Of a DNA stretch of 64,000 nt, positions 46,931 to 58,563 are shown one piece after another. The position numbers and the translations under genes were made by a program. Positions within the stretch are counted from its first letter, which is position 1; the number at the start of each line of letters is the position of its first letter. The notes under the pieces were generated by a model. The model was not told the origin of the DNA. It saw nothing but the letters and a program-made list of their open reading frames with translations, and ran no database searches. Origin of the DNA: Gigaspora rosea (Eukaryota > Glomeromycota > Glomeromycetes > Diversisporales > Gigasporaceae); the NCBI GenBank assembly GCA_003550325.1, contig QKWP01000131.1, forward strand, positions 119,160 through 183,159, written 5' to 3'.

Positions 46931-47904
46931 AATCTGAATAAAATGATTAATATGACAAAATGATTTGAAAGATACAATATTAACATACCATTAAATACTT
47001 ATGTTTTTACTTTATGAAATTGCTTTGCTGTTTTAATTTCAATAATTAAAAAATGATTCTCATATTTACAGATATAATAAAATTATTAGTGTGAATGAAA
47101 TAAGTTGAAGAAATTATATAATGTAAGTAATAATTGATTTATTAGGGTCAGCTTTTTGGGTAATAAATAAAATTTGGTTTAGGGCTAGAAATGAGTTTTA
47201 GTTAGTAATTTGGATTGGGTTTATGGCTAGAAAAAATAGAATCAAGCAAGTAAAAATAGGTTTAAAATTAAATTTAGGGTTAGGGAGCAGGTAGTTTTTA
47301 GTTGAATATAAGGTTAGAATTAAAAATCAGGTAGTTAGAAGTAGTTTTAGTTAGTAATATTAGTGATTGGGTAGTTTATAGTTAGAAGTGGGATTAAGCT
47401 TAGGGCCATAACTAAAATAGAATTGGGTTTGGTTAAAGATAAATAATATAAAAATAAATTTGTAAATAAATAATTAAATAAATAAATTGTTTTATTATAA
47501 TTAAATATATAATGTTAAATTAGTATAATATATATATTATCAATGTAATATATAAATCATGTAATAGGATACATATACTCTAGATACATATAAATAAATC
47601 ATAATAATAATATTGTTTTTTTCTTTTTTTTGTATATTTTATTTGTTACATATTTTCTTAATTATCTTCATTTTTTTTTTTAAACTTTACGATTTATTAT
47701 TATTATTATTATTATTATTATATTTAAATTTTAAAATTTTTTATTTAAATTTTACAATTTTTTTATTTAAATTTTATAAATTTTTTTTATTAAAATTTTA
47801 CAATTTTTTTATTTAAACTTTATGATTCTTTTTATTTCTTATTTTTTCAATTTTTTTTTAATTTATTTTTTTTATTTTTTTAATTTTATTAATTTTTTTT
47901 GGGG
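46931..47904. repeat. Degenerate TTAGGG-rich stretch and ATT microsatellite
   Basis: At 47140-47440 the sequence is full of GGGTTTAGGGCTAG-like and TTAGTTAGT words without a fixed register. TTATTATTATTATTATTA lies near 47694-47722 and T-runs follow. No gene. Confidence 0.45.
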
Positions 47905-49740
47905 CTTTTCTATATATCTCTGGCCAGAGATATATAACTTATATATCTCTGGCCTATCGACCAATCAAAACAAGCAAAGGTCACGTGACCCACCTTTTCA
48001 GATCATCAGTCAATCGGAAGGATTTGTGCAACCTGAAATCTGATCACTAACTTCCTAGGATTGAACTAATTACATGCATATATGCATATATTTATGTATT
48101 AATATCGCAGATAATAATGAAATTGTTTCTATTTAACCCTCTAAAACCTACTTAGACTTATTTAATATAAACTCTACTCTAAACTAACCTCTAATCTTAA
48201 CTCCTAACCCTAAAGAATGTGCCTCAAAAATTTTATTTTTCGGTAACTTGTCAATTTTTTTATACTATACATATTTCACTTTAATCCGATTTCATGATTA
48301 TTTCAAAAAAAAAAAAAATTTCACATATTTATTATGATAATTTACAACAAATACATATTATTCTAAATCTACATTTACATAATCTCATGCTACTATCTAA
48401 CTTAAGTACACTTCATCTTCTAATACTAATTCTAACACTAAATTTGCTTAACTATACTAACCCTGTGCTATTATCTAACCCTCCAACCCTACTTCTAAGT
48501 CCCAATTTTGACCCTAATCCTATACACGATGAAACAACCTTTAGTGGAATACGGTATGATATATGATATTAATGGCAAGTGACGAAAAAGTGACTGGCAC
48601 AGCAACAAAAAAGGCAACAAGACTAGCAACAAAGAGAGGCACCAAAGAACAACACATCAACGACAAAAAAGGCCCAAAGAACGACTCATAAAAAATGAAA
48701 AAAGCACTAACAAACGATGATACCAATAGTGAAAAGAAACACCAGCAACGTAAGCGATCTTTAGCGGTATACGCTATAATATGCTATACAGCAAAAAGAG
48801 CACCAATGAACGATAACGAAACTGCACTAACAAAAAAAAATCATAAAACTAACTAAACATGCACCCAAAACGATGATAAAATCATAACAATGACTACGAT
48901 TCCAATAAAAAAATAAACCTAGAATAAACAAAGTGTGTTAGTAAGTGATGGCGAAACTACACTAACAACAAAGAAATCACAAAACTGACGAAACATACAC
49001 CCAGAATATCAATGAAATCATAGCACCAAATACGGCACCAAATACAACTCCAACTGCAAATCCAACTACAAATCCAACTACAAAAAAATAAGTGTTAGTC
49101 AAGTTCAAGAAGAAAAAAAAAGTAAAAAGATTGATACTTATTATTTTGCCCAAACCCAAGGACACAAAAGACAAAAATGCAAAGAAGCAAATATGCAAAA
49201 GACAAGAAAGCAAGATCACAATAGCACAAAACACAAGAAAATAAAAGAGGCAAAAATGCAAAAGCAGAGAAAAACACAAGAAGACAGCAATGTGAAAAGC
49301 AAGAATATAAAAAAGCAAAACACAATAACATAAAAAGCAAAGCAAAAACACAAAAAAGCAAGGCAAGTGAGTAAAGCAAGAAAGCAAAACAAAAAAGCAA
49401 AAAAAGCAAAAAAGCAAAGCAAGAAAAAACAAAAAAAAGGATATGATACCCGAACGTCGAAACTGCAACACAAAAAAAACAGAAAAAAGTCTAACCATGA
49501 CACCATTAATGAAAGTTAACAATAAAGTGCAGAAAAAAAAAACAGATCATCTACTTATCTATCTGAATCCGGTAATAGCACAGGGCGCAGGATAAGTTCG
49601 TTCAATCTTGTCATTTGATCTTGTATCAGTGATCAGATCAACACATGAGCTTTAGTCATATGATTGTCTCATGCTTTGATTGGCTAAAGAGGCCAGAGAT
49701 ATATAATTTATATATCTCTGGCCAGAGATATATAGAAAAG
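47905..49740. mobile_element. 1.84-kb element with CTTTTCTATATATCTC ends
   Basis: The left CTTTTCTATATATCTCTGGC block, extending to about 47970 (CCAATCAAAACA), is repeated in inverse orientation ending at 49740. Each end itself contains a TATATATCTCTGGCC/GGCCAGAGATATATA foldback. The interior (48560-48980) has GCAACAAAAAAGGC-type repeats and 49130-49440 is an A/G-rich AAAAGCAAAG array. No convincing protein; the 181-codon minus-strand frame over the array is all Phe/Leu/Cys. T-rich low-complexity DNA flanks both sides. Confidence 0.65.
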
Positions 49741-50532
49741 TTCTTTTTTTTATATAATTTAATTTTTTTTAGATTTTTATTTTAACTTTATTTTTTTTAT
49801 TATATTCTTTCTATTAAAATGTTTTTTTATTATTTAAATTTTTTTTATTATTAAATTTGATTTTATTATTATATTTAAATTTTTTTTATTAATTAAATTT
49901 TTTTTATTATTTAAATTTTTTTATTATTTAAATTTTTTTATATTATTTTTTTTTTTTATTCTTATTTTTAAAATGGACTTTTTGTTTATTTATTTTTTAT
50001 TTTTTATTCTTTTTTTTAAATTTTTATTATTATTATTTATTTTTATTTTTTTATTTTGTTTTTATTAATTTTTTTTTATTAGCATTTTTTTTAATTTTAA
50101 AGTTATTTTGTTTTATTTTAATCTATTTTTTATTATTTATTTTTTATTTAATTTGTTTTTTCTATTTTTTTATAAATATTTTTTTTTTAATTTCAATTTA
50201 TTTTTTATTTATTTTAACTTATTTAATTATTTTTTTAATTTTCAACTTTTATATGATCAGCCAATTACATTAAAGATTAACAATAATGCTATAAATTGTA
50301 AATAAATTTTTTTTATACTATATATATTTTTTTATTAATAAATATTAAATTTTTTTATTAGACCATTACTGGAGCTGTCTTTAAAGCCATTACTGGATCT
50401 GTTACTGAGTTTTAAAGTTGTTGTGCATTCATGTTTTCTGGTATAAAATATTGGTCATTTTAGTTGATTTTTTTATTTTTCTAGTATTTTTTATTTTTTT
50501 AGCAAGTTGTGATTAGTATTCTTTTTTTTTTA
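49741..50532. repeat. T-rich low-complexity tract
   Basis: Almost pure T with A (TTTATTATTTAAATTTTTT-like) to about 50250, then ordinary AT-rich sequence. Open frames here are homopolymer translations. Confidence 0.6.
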
Positions 50533-50669
50533 TACAGTCAATACTATCTAAATGCATACTATCCGTTAGCCAAGTTTTTATGCATTTAGACAGTATATGC
50601 ATTAAGACAGTATGCATAGTTTGTGTAACATAATAATTAGCCAATCAGATGCAGCCTAATATACTATCT

Positions 50670-51265
50670 CTTAGATTGTAACACAGGCAAATTTGCCTGC
50701 ATATTTTAAAATTTTTAATAAAATTTTAAATATTGATTTTAGCCATATCTTTTCTAAGTAAAAAATATTCTTTAAGGTTTGTTTTAGTAACTTNAATAAA
50801 TGTTTAAAGTTCTTGTATTGGCATTTTTACTATTAAAATTTTTCTTTAGATTTTTTCAAATTTTATATGTTCCCGTCTATAAAAAAAATCTTTACTTCTA
50901 ATACAAGTCTTAATTTTTACAAGTAAATCATTAAAGTTGCAATAATGAAAGTTGTTATCCTTTATATAAACTACAATATTGTCTTAAGAACTATAGTTCT
51001 AAAACTAAAACTAAATAAGATCGCAGAAAAATTGTAATAAAATTTTTTAAAAAACTTTTTTTTTAAAATTATCTATTTTCAGCTTATATGTAACTATAAT
51101 TTATTTTCTTATTATAAAAACTAATTTTGCAAAAAAGTAATCCTTATTTTCAAATATAATTGTACAAAGTTTTATTTAATTATTTTAGTATTTTAAAAAA
51201 GTAAATCAGAGCTAAAAAAGTGCAAAAATGCAGGCAAATTTGCCTGTGTTCTACTACAATCTAAG
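50670..51265. mobile_element. Nested about 600-bp inverted-end element
   Basis: The left CTTAGATTGTAACACAGGC and the complement of the right CTTAGATTGTAGTAGAACAC share their ends with a 5-base indel, then both contain the palindrome GCAGGCAAATTTGCCTGC or a variant. No open frame. Confidence 0.55.
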
Positions 51266-51370
51266 GGATATCGACAAAATTGGGAAATTATGCAAGTGGA
51301 CCAATAAAATCATACTTACATGATCAATAATACAAAAATTTTTTTATGTACCATGATCGATAACAATTAC

Positions 51371-51697
51371 TACATAGTAAAGTCCAAATTTTACTATACT
51401 AATCGATTAAAATCGCTTAAGTAAAGTTGTTTAGAAGGTCAAAATACACTTATTCTGAAATTTTTATTCAAATTAAAGAACTTTTTATTAATTAACTTTT
51501 TATTTTTACATTCAACAAAAAAATTAAAATTTCTTTAAAAAAACATATTCATTGAATGTAAAAATTAAAAGTCAATTAATAAAAAGTTTTCTAATTTAGA
51601 TAAAAATTTCATAGTAAGTGTATTTTGATCTTCTAAACAACTTTACTTAAGCGATTTTAATCGATTTACATAATAAAATTTGGACTTTACTATGTAG
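51371..51697. repeat. 327-bp snapback palindrome
   Basis: Arms of about 150 bases start TACATAGTAAAGTCCAAATT and pair to the centre near 51535 with few mismatches (mainly transitions). It is nested in the 50535-52214 element and non-coding. Confidence 0.75.
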
Positions 51698-52216
51698 CGA
51701 CTATTGGTGATCGACTAAAAATCGCTTTAACCCAAAAATAAGTACCGGTATAAACTTTAAACTCTATAACTGATATGAGTCACATGATAGTTCGTTATAT
51801 AGAAATGTACATATAGTTTCAGCTAGTAAAAAAGAGTTTGGATGCAATATTAAGAACTTTAATATTTTAGTTCAGTATAACCAGCTTAAATTATTATAGA
51901 AAAATCTGTTCTGCCAAATCTGGTTTAAAATTTTTTTAGGAGTTTAGCATTCATTGATTAATATGTAAATTGGTTATTAAATTTTAAATTCGGGCATCTG
52001 AATTTTAGCTTAATTTGGCAAATGTGCTATATTTAGACAATTTATATGTTATAATATTATGCAATTAGGCCTATTTACCTATGGATTTTTTTTATGCATT
52101 AAGCAAATAGAGGGTTTATGCATTTATAATTAATAACTAGGTTGGAAAATGAAAATAGCATACAGTTAAGCAGTATATGCATCTAGACAGTATGCATTTA
52201 GACAGTATCAACTGTA

Positions 52217-52731
52217 CTAATATTCCTTTTTTTCTTTAGGATAAATATAGTATGATTGTTAGTATAATATAACAGTTAAAACAGATGGAGTAGGTATCAA
52301 AAGTCTGTTAAGATGGAAAACATGAGTAAAAAAAATAGTATTGAATATTGTTATTATCATGGAATTGAAATTGAAAAAGAATGAAAATAAAGCTAGAATT
52401 TTTTTCTTTTTTTTTTTATAGTACAACCATTTTTTTTTAGAATAAACATAGTACAAAATATAGCATGCTAAATAGAGTGACTAAGTAGGTATCAAAAATT
52501 TGCAGAAATAAAAAATGCAAGTAGAAAAAATAATATTGGATATTGTTATTGTTATAAATTAGAGTTGAAAAGAATGAATATAAGGCTAGTATATAATAGT
52601 TTTTTTTTTTATTATAGTACTAATGTTTTTTTTCTTTAGAATAAAATGAATATAGTAAAAATATAGTACAATAGATAGAATAGACAGAGCACAATAGTTA
52701 GTATCTGGTTTATAATAGTTTATATATATAT
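52217..52731. other. AT-rich flank of the foldback element
   Basis: Contains two diverged direct copies of a unit around GAATAAACATAGTACAA (about 52250-52450 and 52440-52640). No gene. Confidence 0.35.
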
Positions 52732-53104
52732 GGGGATCGATAAACAAAAACACGGCTTATGGCATTTTTTCCATTTTGAGAAAATCGTATTTAAATTTTG
52801 GTGTAACAATAATAATGGGTAATCTATTTTTAGTATAACCCGTTGTGACCCCTGTATCTGTAAATTATGTATGTTAATCTATAGTCTAATATATTAAAAT
52901 CGCCAGGGTCTGAAAAAAATTATTACGTACAGCACTTAATTTTTTGTATCTTTAGTATACAATTTTTTCAAAAAATTTTATATAAAATTTTTTAAAAAAA
53001 ACTCACCCGGATAATAAGTATACTTGAAATTTTTTTTTAGAGTTTTGTAAATTTCGACCCGGCCGGGTTATGAGAACCGATTTATCAAAAAGTTTGTATG
53101 GCCT

Positions 53105-54840
53105 TAACTTTTTTGCTTTAATTTTTTAGGCGTTTTTAGAAATCTCTTCGACGTTTTGGAGCTGTTCTCTGGTAGTTTTCTGGAAAATCTATCAGAGAGA
53201 GGCTCCAAAACGTCAAAGAGCTCTCTTCGACATCTTGGAATTGTTCTCCGGCAGTTCCCTTTGAACGTTTTGAAACTGTTCTCTGGTAGGTTTCTTAGGC
53301 ATTTTGGAGCCATTGTCTGGTAGTTCTCTTTGGCATTTTGAAGCTGTTCTCTAGTAGTTTTCTACTAAGCAACCTACTTCAGCTTCTATCTCTGATAAAT
53401 TTCTCAATCAGGTTTGGAGTTGTTCTCTAATAATTTTCTTCGTGGGTAAGGAGTAGGTTTTTTAGAATGTTTTCTGGTAATTTTCTTCACTCTAATATAA
53501 TTCGGCTTCAGCTTTCTAGTTTCTTTGCCGGGTTTGGAGATTTTCCCTTGTAATTTCTTCTCCAGGTTTGGAGTTTTTCTTTCGTAATTTTCTTCGCCGG
53601 GTTTGGAGTTCTTTTCTGGTAGGTTTCTTGGAAATTTTGAAGCTGTTTTCTGGTAATTTTCTTCGCCGGATTTGGAGCTATTCTCTAGTAGTTTTCTACC
53701 ACGAAACCTACCCTAATTCAGCTTAGTTTCTGGTTTCTTCACCGGGATTGGGGCTTTCTCTAGCAACTTCTTCTCCAGATTTGGAACTGTTCTCTGGTAG
53801 GTTTCTTGGAAATTTTGAATTTGTTCTCTGACAATTTTCTTCACCGGGTTTGGAGCTGTTCTTTGGTAATTTCTCCTAAGAAACCTACTCTAATTTATCT
53901 TAGCTTATAATAAATTTCTATTAGTTTTTTCGCTGGGTTTGTATAATTTTCTTCGCCAGATTTGGAGCTGTTCTCTAGTAATTTTTTTCACCGGTTTCGG
54001 AGCTGTTCTCTTGTAATTTCTTCGCCGGAATTGGAGCTGTTCTCTGGTAGGGTTTTACTAAGAAACCTAATCTAATTTATTTCAGCTTCTAATCAATTTC
54101 TATTAGTTTCTTCACCAGTTTGGAACTGTTCTCCGATAATTTTCTTTATCGGATTTTTTTTGCCGGGTTGGTGCTTTCTCTGGTAGATTTATTTCAGCTT
54201 CTAATAAAATTTTATTAGTTTCTTGGAGCTTTTCTCTGATAATTTTCTCTGCCGTACTTTTAAGCTGTTCTCTCGTAATTTTTTCGCCGGGTTTGGAGCT
54301 TTCTCTGGTAATTTCTTCACCGAGTTTGGAGATGTTCCCTGGTAGGTTTCTTAGAAATTTTGAAGATTTTCTCTGATAATTTTCTTCTGGTAATTTTTTT
54401 TGTTGGGTTGGGAGCTATTCTCTGGTAGTTTTCTACTAAGAAACCTACTCTAATTTATTTTAGTTTCTAATAAATTTCTATTAAGAAGCCTACTCTAATT
54501 TGTTTCTGTTTCTAATAAATTTCTATTAGTTTCTTGGAACTGTTCTCCGATAATTTTTTCGTCGGACTTTGAGCTGTTGGTGATTATTTTCACCGGGTTT
54601 GGAGCTTTCTATAGTAATTTTTCGCCGATTTTGGAGCTGTTCCTTGGTGGATTCCTTAAAAATTTTGGTGCTGTTCTCTAGTAACTTTCTTTGCTGAGTT
54701 TGGAGTTATTCTCTGGTAATTCTCTACTAAGAAGCCTATTTTAATTTATGTCAACTTCTAATAAATTCTATTAAGTTCTTTATCGAATTTGGAGCTTTTC
54801 TCTGATACTTTTCTTTACCGGATTTTGAGATGTTTTTTGA
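53105..54840 (+). repeat. Left inverted arm: about 36-bp unit array
   Basis: Imperfect units around GGAGCTGTTCTCTGGTAATT and TTCTTCGCCGGGTTT repeat for about 1.7 kb, with an occasional longer unit ending AGAAACCTACTCTAATTTA. The opening piece also folds locally (GACGTTTTGGAGCTG versus AGGCTCCAAAACGTC). Confidence 0.85.
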
Positions 54841-55435
54841 TTATTTATTTGCTGACATTGGATTTGTTATTTATTATATTAAAAAAAAAATTATCTATTA
54901 CCAAAATGTTAGTATATTGTTATTTTTTTTTTATTTATTAAAATTTTCTGGCAAATAATATATTTTTAATAAATATAACTTAATATAGTTTATAATCCGA
55001 TGATAAATAGTTTTGCATGTGAATTTGTTGTAAAATAGCATTATAAATAAATTTAATTATTAATGTTTATCTTGAATTGTATTTCACATGTATGATTGTA
55101 TGAATTGTAAATTAAAAAAAAAGTTTGAGTATACTCATATATAGCATATAATTAATTGTATACTGGATTATCTTAGTGCATCAATATTTGATTTACATTC
55201 CATGTGTTTCAATTAATAAGTACTATGTATATAATCAAGTATCGATGTATTAAGGTAATTTGGTATATAATGAATATACAATATACAAGATATTTTCAAA
55301 AAGTTTTTTTTATTCATTTTTGACTATTTCGAAAATCACAATAAATTTTATAAGTTATAATTATATTTGTATTTAATTCTTTTTTTTAAGTTAAATTTTA
55401 ATATTTTTTTTATAATTTAATTTTTTAAATTAAAA
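54841..55435. promoter_or_regulatory. Region upstream of the transposase gene
   Basis: About 600 AT-rich bases between the left array and the start codon. It presumably holds the promoter, but no specific element is recognised. Confidence 0.25.
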
Positions 55436-56059
55436 ATGGAAAATTCTACTCATCCACTATTAAATAGTATTTTTTCCGAAACTCATCAAGAACTTCAAAC
55501 ATTACAAAATGATTTTTTAAATCTTCAAATACATTTTGTTAATACTAATTATGAGAATTCTCAATTAGAAAATTATAATGAAATATTAGAAGAAGATGAA
55601 AATGATGATAGTGATGAGCTTTTATTTATTTCTGAATACCAATTACAAAAATATCATCAAATTTATAATAATATTAAAATTGTTGATAATTTGGAAGAAG
55701 ATAATTTAAATAATAATGAATTTGAAAAATTAAAAACAACTATTAATAATAATGAAGAAACTTTTATAAAACAGATAAGTAAAACAAATTGTTGTCAAAA
55801 TAATTGTTTAAAAGAAAAAATTAATTCTAAAAACGCTTTTTTAAGAAATTCTAATTTTCAATCATTATCTAAAAGTAATCAAGATTCTTTTTTAATGGGT
55901 TATTTTATTGGTATTTCAAATATAAAAAACACATCTAAAAATAATAAAAGAATTAGAATATCTTATAATTATTCTTTTGATTCAGAAGAAATATGTTTAC
56001 AAGCTTTTAAATTTATTTATGGAATTGGATCTACAAGAATAGAAAATATTAGAACTCAT

Positions 56060-58563
56060 CAGGGCCAGTGATTTTCTGTGTTTCATATAACACCACAGAA
56101 TTCACATAATTACGGTCAAATCACATAATTACGGCTTTATCACCGCAGAACCCCACATAATTTAAGAATTTCAAGAAATCTGCACAGAATATGTGATTTT
56201 ATCTGTAGTGCTACCATCATATTTCTAAAATAAGAAAAGTTTAAATAATTTCGAAGTAGATATATAATAATATTAATTTTTAAATACTAACCCAAAAAGT
56301 AAAGTAATTTAATTCATAGTCGTGTTAAACTCAAAGAAAGTAATATCACTAAAACAGGTGTAATTATATTGAGGGCTGTGTAAAAAATGTGAAAATTCTT
56401 TGTTGCTTTAATAAAATACGTACAATCAATAAATAATTACTTAATTTGAATGATTCTATAATTTTTTTTTATTTTAAATTTACACTGTATTTTGTATAAA
56501 TATAAAAGCGGGTTCAATAACACAATTAATAACAATTATGTCTAAAAGAAAAAGTATTACAATTTCAACTCGACTTCAAGAACATCCAAATACTTTTCGT
56601 ATTGACAATAATATTTTAATATGTGAATATTGTAATGAACCCGTGGAATGGAAATCAAAATCAACAGTTGACAGTCATTGTAATAGCAAGAAACATAAAT
56701 CAAATAAAAGTAATTTTGAAGCTCAAGAACATGCTAAAAAGCAAATATCCATCCGAGATAGTTTAAGTGCAGCAGATATTAAAAATGAAGTCATTGAAGA
56801 TTTAATTGAAATATTTGCTATTGCTGATATTCCACTGGAAAAAGTAGACCGTTTAATTCCATTTTTTAGGAAGCATCTAAAATATGGTGGAACAATTCCT
56901 CAATCTTCAACTCTAAGACAAATTTATTTACCACGCATCTTTGAAAAACATAAAAATAATCTTAAATCATTGTTTAATAACAAACCTGTTGCAATTATCA
57001 TGGATGAGACAACTGATAGTTGTGCTCGCAGTGTGGTTAATACACTTTTCATATATCGTGATTCTACTAAACTAGTTTCAGTTGATTTTCTTGAACGTGT
57101 TAATAATGCAACAATGGGTCAAACTTTAATTTCTATTTTATCAGATTATAATATTCCTTATAATATTACATGTCTTTTTTCATCTGATTCGGCAATGTAT
57201 ATGAAAAAATGTTACAAAGAAGTGTTGGCACCATTAATGCCACAACTTATTCATTCGCCTTGCTGTGCTCATATTCTTAACTTAGTCGGGTAATTATTAT
57301 TTTCATTTTTAAAATAAATATATATATTTATAGTATAATTATATTATATAAATTTAAATTATTTTTAGTGATACGTGGAGAACTTTTAAGGATTTTTCTA
57401 TTTTAACAATTTTTTTGGCGAAAGTAAAAGATGTGTTTGTAAAATCACCTGCACGAAAAGGCCGATATATAACTCATTTAAAAATGCATGGTGTTATTAA
57501 TCCATCCAAAATTCCACTTCCAAATGCAACAAGATGGAATTCATGGTTTCGAATGATTTTTTACTCAAAAACCTATATCGATTATTGGCATGAATTTTTT
57601 TCTCATGAATTAACAATAGACAAAAATCATGAAACTTTATTAGAAATTAACTCGTATTTACAAAACCAAATAAATTTTGGAATAATTAAAATTTATATTA
57701 ACTTTATTTCTATTTTTGCACAAGAATTCGTTCAAGACTTAGATTTTTTTCAACAACAAGCTCGACCTATATTTCCTCTTGTAGAAACCCGGTTAGAACA
57801 ACTCACTGCATATCTTGAAACAAATCGTCATGCACAATACTTTGGTCAAGAATTGGAAAACCTTATTATCAATCTTCAATTTGATCCATCAAATTTTTAT
57901 ACTATTTTTCGCAATGCATTTAATGCAGCATATGATAAATTCTCAGCACACATTCCACATCATCCAGCTCGCAAGTTATTTCAAGCATCTCGTGTATTTG
58001 ATCCTGCCTATATTCTTGTCAATGATATTTCAAGAAAGGATATTCATAGTTATGATATCATCAAAGAGCTTAAAAACCCGTCAGATGCATTACTCTGTGA
58101 ATGGTCAATCTATCGTAATTTGCCATTTGAAGAAATGGAATTGGATGTATTTTGGTTAGATTTACACTCACGGCTTCCAATTTTATCAAACATTGCACTT
58201 AATTATATTTGGTTACCCATTTCAAGTTGCAGTGTTGAACGCAGTTTTTCATTATATAATTCGCTTTTAGATGAAAATAGACAAAGCTTGTCTAAAGAGT
58301 CGTTAAAAAATTTAGCAATGTTATATTTCAAAGGAATTTAGAATTTCTTTTTATTAAATAAAATTTTTTATTATGAATCGGTCATGTGTTATCACATAAT
58401 TGCACATAATTTGTTATCTAGTATCGCATAATTGCACATAATTGGCCATTAGTATCACATAATAACACATAATTCTCTAAAAACCGTTCACATCACATTA
58501 CATAATTTAGTTTTCGGCACCACATAATTTGCGATTTTGCACCACAGAAAATCACTGGCCCTG
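56060..58563 (+). mobile_element. hAT transposon, 2504 bp, with perfect 8-bp duplication
   Basis: Both ends are CAGGGCCAGTGATTTTCTGT in inverse orientation (21 matching bases in total). GAACTCAT occurs at 56052-56059 and 58564-58571. Subterminal CACATAAT words repeat in both orientations, typical transposase-binding repeats. Removal of the element plus one duplication restores the host reading frame. The transposase gene inside is intact, so this is probably a young, possibly active copy. Confidence 0.95.
56538..58341 (+). CDS. hAT transposase, two exons
   Basis: Cuts and pastes the hAT element in the nucleus. Exon 1 is 56538-57289, the intron 57290-57368 (GTAATT to TTTTTAG), exon 2 57369-58341; 574 codons by my count. 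A BED-like zinc finger lies near the start (CEYCNEPVEW...HCNSKKHK, C-x2-C then H-x5-H). IIMDETTDSCARSVVN carries the first catalytic Asp and DSAMYMKKC with CCAHILNLVG the middle part of the fold. The C-terminal dimerisation block is WLPISSCSVERSFSLYNSLL, with SKESLKNLAML close to the end. No stop or frame change is seen, which sets it apart from every other transposase in the window. Codon use is AT-rich like its host. Confidence 0.9.

Larger units (their letters stand above)
50535..52214. mobile_element. 1.68-kb non-coding pogo/Tc1-like element
   Basis: The left CAGTCAATACTATCTAAATG and the complement of the right CAGTTGATACTGTCTAAATG match, followed on both sides by further TGCATACT and TGCATATACTG words. 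TA flanks both ends (50533-50534, 52215-52216). The ends resemble those of the 27904-28077 MITE. Two other inverted-repeat units lie inside. An N at 50794 marks an assembly uncertainty. Confidence 0.7.

Noticed and set aside
47140..47440. Interstitial telomere repeats (TTAGGG-like words)
   Set aside because: Words are irregular, without a fixed 6-base register; only one clean TTAGGGTTAGGG is seen.
48977..49522. 181-codon minus-strand frame rich in Phe, Leu and Cys, looking like a membrane protein
   Set aside because: It is the complement of an AAAAGCAAAG low-complexity array; all three minus frames look alike and no conserved motif is present.
47613..50305. Several small hydrophobic frames (60-90 codons) in T-rich DNA
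   Set aside because: They are translations of T/A homopolymer tracts and show no conserved features.
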